In this document: positions 1 to 7,189 of the stretch, piece by piece | How positions within the stretch are numbered: position 1 is the first letter of the stretch | Layout of the letters: each line of letters begins with the position of its first letter | NCBI GenBank assembly: GCA_017634065.1 | Contig: JAGBOC010000013.1 | Span: 1-64,000, forward strand | From: Lachnospiraceae bacterium | GTDB taxonomy: Bacteria > Bacillota > Clostridia > Lachnospirales > Lachnospiraceae | Direction of reading: 5' to 3' | Length of the DNA stretch: 64,000 nt | Made by a program: the position numbers and the translations under genes | Notes under the pieces: generated by a model | What the model was told of the DNA's origin: nothing | What the model saw: only the letters and a program-made list of their open reading frames with translations | The model's database searches: none

Positions 1-53
1 CTTATTTCAAAAAATTGGTAATAGGCTGGGAATACTTAAGTGAGATAAGAGTG

Positions 54-81
54 TTGATAAAATGTGCGTTTATGGTATAAT
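54..81 (+). promoter_or_regulatory. Promoter of the flavodoxin-like reductase gene
   Basis: A sigma-A type promoter is visible: TTGATA at 54-59, a 16-bp spacer and TATAAT at 76-81, preceded by TGG, which gives an extended -10. Transcription would start near 88, leaving a leader of about 85 nt before the gene at 174. Confidence 0.6.
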
Positions 82-140
82 GATTTTAGCAAAGCATTTC
101 AATGTAAAATATCTATTACATCATAAAGGTGAAAATTAAC

Positions 141-173
141 GGAAGGAGTTATTAGCATTAGCTAATTAGTATT
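141..173 (+). promoter_or_regulatory. Ribosome site separated from its start codon by a small hairpin
   Basis: The strong site GGAAGGAG (141-148) lies 25 nt from the ATG at 174, too far for normal initiation. Between them ATTAGC (151-156) and GCTAAT (161-166) can pair as a 6-bp stem. Folding this stem out would bring the site to about 9 nt from the start codon. Whether it folds in vivo is inference. Confidence 0.4.
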
Positions 174-722
174 ATGAGTAAAAAAATTGTTATTGTATCA
201 ACGACACCAAGGAAAAATGGAAACAGTGAGATTTTAGCAACAGAGTTTATGAAAGGTGCAAAAGATGCTGGGAATGATGTGGAGATGATAAAGGTTAGAG
301 AGATGGATCTAAAGTTTTGCAGGGGTTGCTTTGCTTGTCAAAAGACAAAAAAATGTGTCATAAAAGATGATTTTAATGCAAAAATGTTAAAAACACTTTG
401 TGAAGCAGATGTATTGGTATTTGCTACACCAGTTTATTATTATGCAATATCTGGACAACTCAAAACGTTTATTGATAGAATGAATCCATTATATTCAGTA
501 AAGCAAAAAACACATGATATCTATCTTATCGCTACATCAGCAGAAAATGAAACAAGGACTTTTAAAGGTGTAAAAGAAGATATAAAAGGTTATATAGATT
601 GTTATGACGACAAGAATTTGAAAGGCACACTTTTTGCAGGAGGGGTAAACGACATAAACGAAGTAAAGTCGCATAAAAATTATATGAAGAAAGCTTATGA
701 GATGGGAAAGAAAATAAAGTAA
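174..722 (+). CDS. Flavodoxin-fold NAD(P)H-dependent FMN reductase / iron-sulfur flavoprotein-like
   Basis: A 182-residue cytoplasmic protein of the NADPH-dependent FMN reductase superfamily. The N-terminus has a beta strand followed by the FMN phosphate-binding loop (STTPRKNGNSE, residues 9-19). Residues 49-61 (CRGCFACQKTKKC) match the cysteine cluster of iron-sulfur flavoproteins and the related 'flavodoxin family protein' group. The PVYYYAISGQLKTFIDR stretch near residue 86 is the usual flavin-contacting and dimer segment. Length fits the family. The gene stands alone, with its own extended -10 promoter upstream and a strong terminator 7 nt after the stop. The ribosome site is unusually far from the ATG (see the hairpin entry). 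Substrate unknown; redox housekeeping in an anaerobe is likely. Confidence 0.8.
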   Translation: MSKKIVIVSTTPRKNGNSEILATEFMKGAKDAGNDVEMIKVREMDLKFCRGCFACQKTKKCVIKDDFNAKMLKTLCEADVLVFATPVYYYAISGQLKTFIDRMNPLYSVKQKTHDIYLIATSAENETRTFKGVKEDIKGYIDCYDDKNLKGTLFAGGVNDINEVKSHKNYMKKAYEMGKKIK

Positions 723-728
723 AAAAAT

Positions 729-750
729 GCCACCTAATGGTGGCTTTTTT
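729..750 (+). terminator. Rho-independent terminator
   Basis: GCCACC (729-734), a TAAT loop, GGTGGC (739-744), then six T. It ends the reductase transcript. Confidence 0.85.
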
Positions 751-760
751 ATATAAAAAA

Positions 761-891
761 CTAGAAATGTCTCTTGATGATATTAATAGAATAATTAAGG
801 CAACTAGAAAGGAGAAAAACTTATAGTGAATAGATTTCTAGTTGTATTTGATACTAATGTTCTAGTGCCTGCACTTTTAGCAAAAAAATAA
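761..891 (+). pseudogene. Remnant of a toxin-antitoxin pair (antitoxin tail plus PIN-domain toxin start)
   Basis: Positions 761-826 read as the last 21 codons of a protein ending KATRKEKNL. They run straight into an overlapping GTG start at 826 in the tagtg arrangement typical of coupled toxin-antitoxin genes. The second frame (826-891) reads MNRFLVVFDTNVLVPALLAK and then stops. FDTNVLV is the N-terminal strand and first acidic residue of PIN-domain ribonuclease toxins, which are normally about 130-150 residues. No continuation is found in any frame up to azlD. I infer a VapBC-like module that has lost the antitoxin's front and the toxin's back. Confidence 0.5.
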
Positions 892-978
892 TGCATTTTC
901 ATATTTTATTGGTCTAGTATTAATGAAAACTCAGTTTTCGGAAAAGTATTTATAAACAAAAAGATTTTAGGTGAGTTT

Positions 979-1281
979 TCAGCCCTGCAAAACCATATAG
1001 ATGCAAGTTCCGCAAATGATGCTAATAAGAGAGTTTCTTGTTTTTAGTTGAAGCAAGATGACAATTATACTTGCTATTATTTCTTTAGTAGCGAATGGGT
1101 AAGTGGTAAAACTTATGTCTTTAAGACAGTATACTACAAGCATACCGATGATTGCTGTAGGAAGGACTTTGTCAAGATATAAGACAAAAGAAGGAACCTT
1201 TTTATTAAATATTATAAATGGTAAAAACCTCGTAAGAGTAGTTACAGAAGCCATAATAATTATGAGAGTTATGTTATGCAT
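979..1281 (-). CDS. azlD: AzlD-family branched-chain amino acid transport subunit
   Basis: A 100-residue, very hydrophobic protein with about three membrane spans and the family hallmark TRFLPFIIF near residue 17. AzlD is the small partner of AzlC in export of branched-chain amino acids or their analogues; family length is about 100-110, so this copy is complete. Its ATG overlaps the end of the azlC part of the upstream ORF by 8 bp, the normal azlC-azlD coupling. The AzlC partner here is missing its N-terminal third (next entry), so the transporter is probably inactive even though this subunit is intact. Confidence 0.75.
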   Translation of the reverse strand: MHNITLIIIMASVTTLTRFLPFIIFNKKVPSFVLYLDKVLPTAIIGMLVVYCLKDISFTTYPFATKEIIASIIVILLQLKTRNSLISIICGTCIYMVLQG

Positions 1282-2206
1282 TTTGAGCCTCCGTATTTAC
1301 CTTATAGATGGAAAGAATGAGTGTTATAAGAATCATAGATGGTATCAAGAAGTTTTCTTTACCAAAGATAATTAGACAAATGATGGTACTAACTATACCA
1401 GTGATAGCAGGGATATGATTTTTATGTGTTAGCCACTGCTCCGTGTAGGTTGCTATGAAGAGTGCTGTCATAGAAAACTCGATACCCTTTGTAGAAAAAG
1501 GTAAAAGATTACTTACGACATTTCCTATGATACTTCCAGTGACCCAGTATATATGGTTTAGAAGCGTGACAAAAAAGCAAAATGAGTTTTTATCTATATC
1601 ATCCTGCAAATTAATATCGCAGAGTAATGAGTAAGTTTCATCTGTAAGTCCGAAAATCAGATATGGCTTAAATGGATAAGCATCTTTATATTTACCAATC
1701 ATAGAGATGCTATAAAAGATGTGTCGTGCATTTACCATCAAAAAGTATTTTTCCACTCCAAGGGGTATAAAGCCCTGATAAAAGTTTTGAAATTGTTGAC
1801 TTGCCTGAACCAGAGCCACCGACGATAGCGATTTTTTGCCCTGCTCTATTTTTAGTGAGAAGTTTTTTATAAGAGGTTTTTCGAGAGCAGAATATCCAAA
1901 TGTTACATTTTTAATTTCTATGTTACCTTTGATTTTTTCATATTTGTGAGTCTTGCTATGAGTTGAAATTATTTGGTTGACTACAACATTAACCATTACA
2001 GAAAATATGCCTATAAGAGAAAGCATAATACTATACTTAAGCATAAGTATCAAGTATATAAGCATAAGGAAAATGTTTATAACTGTTGGTGCAAGTGCAT
2101 CTACAAAAACTTCTGCTATACTTTCGTTTTCTTTTTTTCTTATCGCTATATCCTCTGCCTGTCTTGCAGAAAAAAAGTTGATAGGGAGATTTACCGTATG
2201 CCACAT
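1274..2206 (-). pseudogene. Chimeric ORF: decayed NHLM-type ABC exporter fused to the C-terminal part of AzlC
   Basis: Residues 1-120 match the transmembrane and early ATPase region of peptidase-type ABC exporters (LPINFFSARQAEDIAIR, then [20 protein letters not shown]). Just after KIEQG the frame slips. In the neighbouring frame the same DNA (about 1740-1845) reads a perfect Walker [10 protein letters not shown], so one base was gained or lost in an A-run. At about residue 157 (position 1738) the sequence switches abruptly to AzlC ([18 protein letters not shown]) and continues to the normal AzlC end. About 154 AzlC residues remain of roughly 230. The single long ORF is an accident of a deletion plus a frameshift; a working product is unlikely. 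Confidence 0.7.
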
Positions 2207-2211
2207 ATAGG

Positions 2212-2403
2212 CTACATTATATTATCTGCATTGGAGCCATCTCTTGATACTCCACAGTCAAGCCTTATTTTCTCAAGAGGCAACCATTTCCTATAGTATG
2301 CAAGTATCATAGCAAGTGCAGCAGCACCACACTCTAAAAACTCCATTTGCAAGATGACAGGGACTTTTGCAACTTTATATTTTTTATTAGATATAAAACT
2401 CAT
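2212..2403 (-). pseudogene. C39 peptidase domain fragment of an NHLM-type peptide exporter
   Basis: Sixty-three residues covering the start of a C39 leader peptidase: [20 protein letters not shown] contains the catalytic cysteine in the ECGAA context, followed by [15 protein letters not shown]. This phrasing is characteristic of the exporter ATPase of the NHLM (nitrile-hydratase-leader microcin) system. The reading frame stops right after SNADNIM. Six bases further on, the transmembrane part resumes in the next ORF, so roughly 100-200 codons were deleted. It overlaps the end of the HlyD-like fragment upstream. Confidence 0.7.
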
Positions 2404-2647
2404 CTATATGTGTATCCTTAATTAGTGATATTGGTGTAATGTAAGAACTACTTACGCTTCCTTTTTCATCTATCACTTCATCTTTAATTTTATAAAAGTT
2501 GGCCCAAGCAACAAATGCTATAAGAAGCATAAATATTGCTAGAAGTACAACCCAAAGTTTTATGCTGGTTACTTTTAGATAGTCATCTATTGCTTCAGGT
2601 GATGATAAATGTTCTAAATTATGTTTTCTAAAAATATTATCTGCCAA
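2387..2647 (-). pseudogene. Truncated HlyD-like NHLM secretion protein
   Basis: Starts at TTG (2647) with AGAGGA 9 bases upstream. Residues 1-55 match the N-terminus of NHLM bacteriocin secretion proteins: FRKHNLEHLSSPEAIDDYLK followed by one membrane span (VVLLAIFMLLIAFVAW). Family members are about 250-300 residues with a periplasmic-type hairpin and lipoyl domain. Here a deletion joins the early part to a few terminal codons and the ORF ends at 86 residues, partly reading the start of the C39 gene out of frame. Together with the two downstream fragments it shows a lost peptide-export locus. Confidence 0.65.
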
Positions 2648-2750
2648 GATTTTGTCCTCTCTACTAAATACTTTTTTAACTTATATATTCTTATTAAGTA
2701 AATGTTTATTAAAGTTATTATATCATTTTATATTTTCTTTGTATATAAAA

Positions 2751-2776
2751 ATACCGGAAGTAATTCCGGTATTTTT
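2751..2776. terminator. Bidirectional terminator-like hairpin
   Basis: ATACCGGAA (2751-2759), GTAA loop, TTCCGGTAT (2764-2772), flanked by an A-run on the left and a T-run on the right. It could stop transcription from either side. No complete plus-strand gene feeds into it, so it may have served the minus-strand basic peptide gene at 2929-3018. Confidence 0.6.
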
Positions 2777-2928
2777 ATGTAATTACTTATCAATTGTTTT
2801 TAACTATGGGCAAGTAGTATCTTTTGGTTTTCCGCTCTTGTTAGATTTCAAGCATTTGCAGATGATTTAACAAGAGATAAGCTTTTTACCATTCCACCTG
2901 ATGCTTTTTTTAATTTAGAAGAAGTAAC

Positions 2929-3018
2929 TTATTTTGTTGTTTTCTTTGCAGTTGTCTTCTTTGTTGCTTTCTTTGCAGTTGTTTTCTTTGTTGCAGGTTT
3001 TTTCTTTGCTACTACCAT
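2929..3018 (-). CDS. Small lysine/threonine/alanine-repeat basic peptide
   Basis: A 29-residue ORF, MVVAKKKPATKKTTAKKATK..., with an excellent ribosome site (GGAGGT ending 8 nt before the ATG). The AKKTTAKK repeats resemble histone-H1-like tails. It stops at a TAA (2931-2929), but the same frame then continues open to 2848 (VTSSKLKKASGGMVKSLS...), so the gene may be a broken longer one. The extension contains a double-glycine motif beside the dead peptide exporter. Expression as the short basic peptide is plausible; its function is unknown. Confidence 0.45.
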   Translation of the reverse strand: MVVAKKKPATKKTTAKKATKKTTAKKTTK

Positions 3019-3213
3019 TTTCTTTACCTCCAAATTATTTTTATAATAATTATATCTATTTACTAATATTATTATAGGTTATTTTTTATTATTTATCAAT
3101 AAAAACTTTATAAAGATGACGTTCACAGTTTTTTCAAAGATATTTCCGTTTTTTTTAACAATAGTTTTTTATAATGTTTTCATAGATTAAAGAACTTATG
3201 AAAGGAGTTATCT
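3019..3213 (+). other. Intergenic region with a divergent promoter area
   Basis: No gene is seen. The left end holds the ribosome site of the minus-strand basic peptide. A TATAAT at 3170-3175 is placed to serve the secreted-protein gene at 3214; no convincing -35 box accompanies it. The gene's ribosome site AAAGGAG lies at 3200-3206. Confidence 0.4.
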
Positions 3214-3951
3214 ATGAAAAATAAAATTATAGCTATGACTTTGGTTTCAATGTTAGCAGTTAATTCTCTTACTATTAATTCATTTGCAGAAACAACTGCT
3301 ACTCTAAATAGTCAAAATAATGAAATGAAGGGGATGCCAGAAAAACCTAAAAATGAGATATTTGGGAAAATTACTGCCATATCTCAAACTTCGGTCACCA
3401 TATCTGTTGCAGAGATGAAGCAACCAGAAAATATAGGTAATGGTTTTGCTAGTGGTAACCTAAAAGAGATGCCACAAGATGGCTTTGGTGCAAATCCTCC
3501 TGAAAAGCCACAAGATGGTTTTGGTGGGAACCCACCTGACAAACCACAAGATGGCTTTGGTGGGAACCCACCAGAGATGCCACAAAATGCTAATGGTCAA
3601 AATAATATCTCAGAGAGAAAAGAGTTGACAGAAGCGGAAATCGCAGAGATGAAGAAGAAATTCGAAGAAAATGTGACATTAACTGGCGAGACAAAGACTA
3701 TTGATATTTCAAATGCAAGTTTTAATGATTTCGGTAGAGGCAAAAGGCCTGAAAAGGGTCAAAATGGTGTAAATGCAGTAGAAAATAATTCAAGCAAAGT
3801 TGAGAAAACTTATAAAGATTATAATGTTGGCGACTACATTGTTATAGAACTTACAGCAGAGAACTCAACTACTGCAAAATCTGTTAGCGATGCTACTATG
3901 ATGAGAGGTATGAGACCTCAAAGAATGGATTCAAAATCTACAAATGAATAA
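3214..3951 (+). CDS. Secreted protein with Pro/Gly-rich tandem repeats
   Basis: A 245-residue protein with a cleavable signal peptide (basic MKNK, hydrophobic core, likely cut after NSFA near residue 25). Next comes a short beta-rich segment, FGKITAISQTSVTISV (about residues 50-65), resembling OB-like domains of small secreted Firmicute proteins. Then come three to four imperfect copies of a 13-14-residue unit, KPQDGFGGNPP (about residues 88-128). A charged helical stretch follows, and a second beta segment (YKDYNVGDYIVIELT). No cell-wall anchor or lipobox is visible, so it is probably released or loosely bound. Ribosome site AAAGGAG lies 7 nt upstream and a terminator follows. Function unknown. 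Confidence 0.65.
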   Translation: MKNKIIAMTLVSMLAVNSLTINSFAETTATLNSQNNEMKGMPEKPKNEIFGKITAISQTSVTISVAEMKQPENIGNGFASGNLKEMPQDGFGANPPEKPQDGFGGNPPDKPQDGFGGNPPEMPQNANGQNNISERKELTEAEIAEMKKKFEENVTLTGETKTIDISNASFNDFGRGKRPEKGQNGVNAVENNSSKVEKTYKDYNVGDYIVIELTAENSTTAKSVSDATMMRGMRPQRMDSKSTNE

Positions 3952-4000
3952 TAATCATTAGATAGATAATTTTCATGTTTCCTCCAAAAATAAAACAAAG

Positions 4001-4025
4001 ACCCTTGAGTAATTCAAGGGTTTTT
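4001..4025 (+). terminator. Rho-independent terminator
   Basis: ACCCTTGA (4001-4008) pairs with TCAAGGGT (4014-4021), then a T-run. It ends the secreted-protein transcript. Confidence 0.85.
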
Positions 4026-4041
4026 GTTTTGTTTCTTTATC

Positions 4042-4070
4042 TTGATACAACTTTTTAATAGTGCTATAAT
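4042..4070 (+). promoter_or_regulatory. Promoter of the MFS transporter gene
   Basis: TTGATA at 4042-4047, a 17-bp spacer and TATAAT at 4065-4070 preceded by TGC, an extended -10. The start would lie near 4077. Confidence 0.75.
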
Positions 4071-4106
4071 TCTATATTATTTATGTTATTATGGAAGTAA
4101 ATAATT

Positions 4107-5324
4107 ATGGAAGAAAAAAAGAATAATGTATCAAAGTTTTTTTTGTATGTAGTTATTGCTAATTATGCTGTAGAGGGACTTGCAGAGACATTACCAGGAG
4201 TAACTTGGCCAAAAATTGCAAATGATTTGGGCTTTAAGATAGGTCTTATAAGTGTCTTAACAACTATAAGCTATATTGGAGCGGGATTATCAAGTATAGT
4301 TTTCACAAAAATTAGACGACTTATAGGAACAAATTACTCGTTAGTCACTACAAAAATATTGTTTTTTATAGGGCTATATTTATATGCATTTTCAGAGTCT
4401 TTTGCTACCATAGGAAGTGCGATGTTCATTATAGGTGTAGCTATAGGTGCTGAAGAAGTAAATGTCGATAGTTATGTTATAAAGGCTTATGATGCAAGTT
4501 GGGAGTCGATTGTCCACGCATTTGGATTTATTGGACCAATCGCAGTAACGCTATTTTTTAGTACTTTTTTACGATTTATACCATCATACAAATACATATA
4601 TGTTTTTGTAATGATTATTTTGTTTTTGCTTATTGTTGTATTGCTTTTAGGTAAGAGACACTGGTTAAAGAGAAAGCTTAATCTAAGTGAGGACATAATT
4701 TCTAGGCACTCTGTTTCTGATGAAGAAAAACACCTGAAAATATCGTTTTTTGAGCTCATTAGGAAGAAAAATGTATTAAAGGCTTTTATGTGCTTTTTTC
4801 TTGCAAATGGGGTATCAAGACTACTTACTGTTTGTCTAAACTCTATTATAGTAAGCCAAAAAAATATGCCCATCTCTCTTTCTGCTCTTGCAACTGCTTT
4901 ATATTTTGGAGCAGTATTTTTTGGAAGAATGATTTTAGGTGGTATAGTAAAGAAAGTTAGTATAAAAACTATTATAAGAATCAGTGCGGTTATGAGTATA
5001 GTGGCTTTTCTTCTATTTTATATAGACATTAATAATGAGATATTTGTCTGTTTTCTTGCGACATTAATTGGCTTTGCAACAGCATCATTTATTCCATTTG
5101 TTGCATTTGATATGAAGAACTGTTTTGATATAAGTATTTTATCAACCATTTTGGGATATGGAGAAATGATGGGTCTTTTTGGTGTAAGTGCTATCTCGGC
5201 AATTATGGCTATAGTAACAAGTTTCTTTTCTGTAAAGGCAACACAGATTGTTTTAATAGTTTTAACTGTTTTGTTTGTAATAGTTCATGGGAGCTTAAAG
5301 AAAATAAATTATGAAGAGAAATGA
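4107..5324 (+). CDS. Major facilitator superfamily transporter
   Basis: A 405-residue integral membrane protein with about twelve hydrophobic helices and a charged central loop (residues 185-225) between two six-helix halves. The N-terminal half carries a GLAETLPGVTWPKIA segment and the later GFATASFIPFVAFDM helix. Overall it resembles the 'sugar MFS transporter' group of Firmicutes, but no substrate can be read from the sequence. A promoter lies 37 nt upstream and GGAAG precedes the ATG. The small zinc-ribbon gene overlaps its last 14 bases. Confidence 0.75.
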   Translation: MEEKKNNVSKFFLYVVIANYAVEGLAETLPGVTWPKIANDLGFKIGLISVLTTISYIGAGLSSIVFTKIRRLIGTNYSLVTTKILFFIGLYLYAFSESFATIGSAMFIIGVAIGAEEVNVDSYVIKAYDASWESIVHAFGFIGPIAVTLFFSTFLRFIPSYKYIYVFVMIILFLLIVVLLLGKRHWLKRKLNLSEDIISRHSVSDEEKHLKISFFELIRKKNVLKAFMCFFLANGVSRLLTVCLNSIIVSQKNMPISLSALATALYFGAVFFGRMILGGIVKKVSIKTIIRISAVMSIVAFLLFYIDINNEIFVCFLATLIGFATASFIPFVAFDMKNCFDISILSTILGYGEMMGLFGVSAISAIMAIVTSFFSVKATQIVLIVLTVLFVIVHGSLKKINYEEK

Positions 5325-5478
5325 TTTAGATGTTTTGGGACATGCAGGATATAGAAGCTGTGCTCGGAAAAAGAGATATAAAACTGAAAAAGAAGTAAAG
5401 GCAAAGGCAAAAGAATATAGAATGAGTTTTTATTATTGTGATATTTGTAAGGGGTATCATCTGACGAGTAAGAAGTAA
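5311..5478 (+). CDS. Small zinc-ribbon-like protein
   Basis: A 55-residue protein that starts inside the end of the MFS gene in another frame (ATG at 5311). It has a Cys at residue 17, a basic helical stretch (RKKRYKTEKEVKAKAKEY) and the C-terminal signature YYCDICKGYHLTSKK. This matches a widespread family of tiny bacterial proteins with a C-x2-C-x3-HLT ending and a preceding Cys or His, thought to bind one zinc. No function is established. The overlap suggests translational coupling to the transporter, though a working relationship need not follow. Confidence 0.6.
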   Translation: MKRNDLDVLGHAGYRSCARKKRYKTEKEVKAKAKEYRMSFYYCDICKGYHLTSKK

Positions 5479-5756
5479 GTGCAGTGTTGGTTTTATGCAT
5501 AGAGCATTCGGTTTTTACTTTAGTTTCTCGCTTTGTTTTAATATTTGTTTATAAATAAAAACAGGATATTTAGTTTTTATTTTAGATATTGTCACTTGCC
5601 ATTATATATAGAAGTTTTTTGATAATAAATTAAGTTATAATGATATTATAGATAAAGTTTATTTTTTAAATTCTATATATGTAACAGTTTTACAGTGTAT
5701 TCTTTTCGGTTAAGTATAAAAGTGTCATGACGCGTTTTGGTAACGCGTTTTGTTAT
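5479..5756 (+). other. Intergenic region upstream of rsmG with an ACGCGT hairpin
   Basis: No gene is seen. Very A+T-rich until an inverted repeat, ACGCGTT (5730-5736) and AACGCGT (5742-5748), immediately upstream of the chosen rsmG start and followed by TTT. It could be a weak terminator, an operator or a translation-control hairpin. Confidence 0.35.
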
Positions 5757-6497
5757 ATGAACTACGATGAGTTTAAAAATAGCATAGTCTCAAAGTTTTC
5801 ATCAATGCTTGCAATGGATTTATCTGATGCGAAGTGCAACATTTTTTTTGATTATATGAACTTTCTTATCGAGAAAAATAAAGTGATGAATCTTACTGCC
5901 ATAGATGAGCCGGAAGAAATAATTGTAAAACACTTTGTAGACTCTGCAGGGCCACTAAAAATATTTGGTAGAGATTATTTTATCGGAAAGAAAATTGCAG
6001 ATGTTGGAACTGGTGCTGGATTTCCAGGACTTCCTCTTGCTATCTTGTGTGATGATGCGAAGTTTGTCTTAAATGATTCTTTGGGAAAGAGAATTAAGTT
6101 TATCAATGAGTTTTTAGATAGAGAAAAGGAAGTAAAGAATGTCGAAACGTTAAATGCTAGGGCTGAAGATTTTGGACAAGATGTTTTATATAGAGAAAAG
6201 TTTGACATTGTGGTTTCAAGGGCAGTTTCGAGAACAGCTATTCTTGCAGAGTATACTCTCCCACTACTCAAAGTTTGTGGCAAACTATTTTTATATAAAA
6301 TGAATGACTGCGATGAAGAAATTGCAGAGGCAAAAAAGGCAATTGAAACTCTTGGTGGAAAGTTTCACGTGAAACATTCGTATGTATTAGTTGAGTCTGA
6401 ACCACAAAGGTGCATAGTTGAAATTGAAAAGATTAAGAACACACCGAAACAATTTCCAAGAAAGCCAGGAACCCCAGCAAAGGCACCGCTGAAGTAG
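5757..6497 (+). CDS. rsmG: 16S rRNA (guanine527-N7)-methyltransferase RsmG
   Basis: Methylates N7 of G527 in 16S rRNA using S-adenosylmethionine. The ATG at 5757 gives 246 residues starting MNYDEFKNSI, which aligns with the usual RsmG N-terminus; an in-frame ATG ten codons upstream (5727) has no better ribosome site. Visible family marks are NKVMNLTAI, HFVDSAG, the SAM-binding loop DVGTGAGFPGLPLA, SRAV in the later strand, and the KTPK-type basic tail ending RKPGTPAKAPLK. A parS site lies within the coding sequence at 6361. As in many Firmicutes it stands next to parAB, marking the origin region; mnmG, its usual upstream partner, is absent here. Confidence 0.92.
   Translation: MNYDEFKNSIVSKFSSMLAMDLSDAKCNIFFDYMNFLIEKNKVMNLTAIDEPEEIIVKHFVDSAGPLKIFGRDYFIGKKIADVGTGAGFPGLPLAILCDDAKFVLNDSLGKRIKFINEFLDREKEVKNVETLNARAEDFGQDVLYREKFDIVVSRAVSRTAILAEYTLPLLKVCGKLFLYKMNDCDEEIAEAKKAIETLGGKFHVKHSYVLVESEPQRCIVEIEKIKNTPKQFPRKPGTPAKAPLK
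6361..6376. promoter_or_regulatory. parS centromere site inside rsmG
   Basis: AGTTTCACGTGAAACA, 15 of 16 bases matching the Firmicute parS consensus TGTTTCACGTGAAACA. It is a loading site for ParB, coded here within the RsmG reading frame. Confidence 0.9.
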
Positions 6498-7085
6498 AGC
6501 GATAGCAAAGAACGAATAAAAGTAAGAGAAAGCAAGTATACTGGCAAAATGGCTTAAAATGTTGATGCGAGGCAAGTAAGAAAGATATAAAATATAATGT
6601 ATGAAATTAATAAATAAAGTATGAATGAGTGAAAAATATCTGCAAAAGCTGAAGTCAAATTGCAAATATAAATTAGATAGTAAAATATACAGCAGAAACT
6701 AAACTCATACTCAAAAGTGGTACAAATTAAACCTAAAAAGCAAAATCAGATAAAATATATTAGATCTGATAAGAATTATTTGCTCAAACAATTAATTCGC
6801 AAAACTAGTTTTCGTTTATGCTATAACACGGCAATGTTTAAATGTTCAACTATAATTTCTTTAAGCAAATTAGTCAGCGAAACCATAAAACCACTCTCCT
6901 AAATATATTTAAACCTATGAAAAATTAATCATAGACATTTGCTAATTATAAGTATTGTATCACTTCTCAATTTTACTGATTATAGATTAAAAACAAGACC
7001 GAATACAAAAAAGCATTTTACAACATTGTCATTCCTACTCACAACATTCCAAAAGACAGCCAATTAAATATACACCCACCTAAAG
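6498..7085. other. Long A+T-rich gene-poor stretch between rsmG and parA
   Basis: About 590 bp without a convincing protein gene apart from a possible 21-codon minus-strand ORF. No DnaA-box cluster of the TTATCCACA type is apparent by eye, so there is no case here for an origin. An imperfect TATTAGATCTGATA palindrome lies near 6760-6773. Confidence 0.4.
6821..6886 (-). CDS. Possible 21-residue amphipathic peptide
   Basis: ATG at 6886 preceded by TAGGAGAGTGG, a strong ribosome site with normal spacing. The peptide MVSLTNLLKEIIVEHLNIAV (plus one residue) could form an amphipathic helix. It faces away from parA. The only support is the ribosome site and the gene-free surroundings; it may equally be the front end of a decayed gene. 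Confidence 0.25.
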   Translation of the reverse strand: MVSLTNLLKEIIVEHLNIAVL

Positions 7086-7109
7086 AAAACATCCGTGAGA
7101 TGTTTTTTT
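7086..7109 (+). terminator. Terminator upstream of the par promoter
   Basis: AAAACATC (7086-7093), loop CGTGA, GATGTTTT (7099-7106), then further T. It isolates the par operon from upstream transcription and abuts the parS site. Confidence 0.65.
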
Positions 7110-7124
7110 GTTTCACGTGAAACA
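7109..7124. promoter_or_regulatory. parS centromere site upstream of parA
   Basis: TGTTTCACGTGAAACA, a perfect match to the 16-bp consensus. It lies 7 bp before the -35 box of the parA promoter, so ParB binding could also influence par operon transcription (inference). Confidence 0.97.
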
Positions 7125-7130
7125 TTTTTC

Positions 7131-7159
7131 TTGACAAATACCACGTAAAAAGTTATAAT
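7131..7159 (+). promoter_or_regulatory. Promoter of the par operon
   Basis: TTGACA (7131-7136), 17-bp spacer, TATAAT (7154-7159): a consensus sigma-A promoter. The five genes up to the terminator at 12644 probably form its operon. Confidence 0.9.
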
Positions 7160-7189
7160 AATGTCATAAAAGAAATAAGAGGTACAAAT

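Noticed and set aside
2652..2870. Plus-strand 72-codon hydrophobic ORF
   Set aside because: No ribosome site; it spans the terminator hairpin and the antisense side of the basic-peptide locus.
6498..7189. Replication origin between rsmG and parA
   Set aside because: The location is suggestive, but I see no cluster of DnaA boxes or an adjacent dnaA gene.
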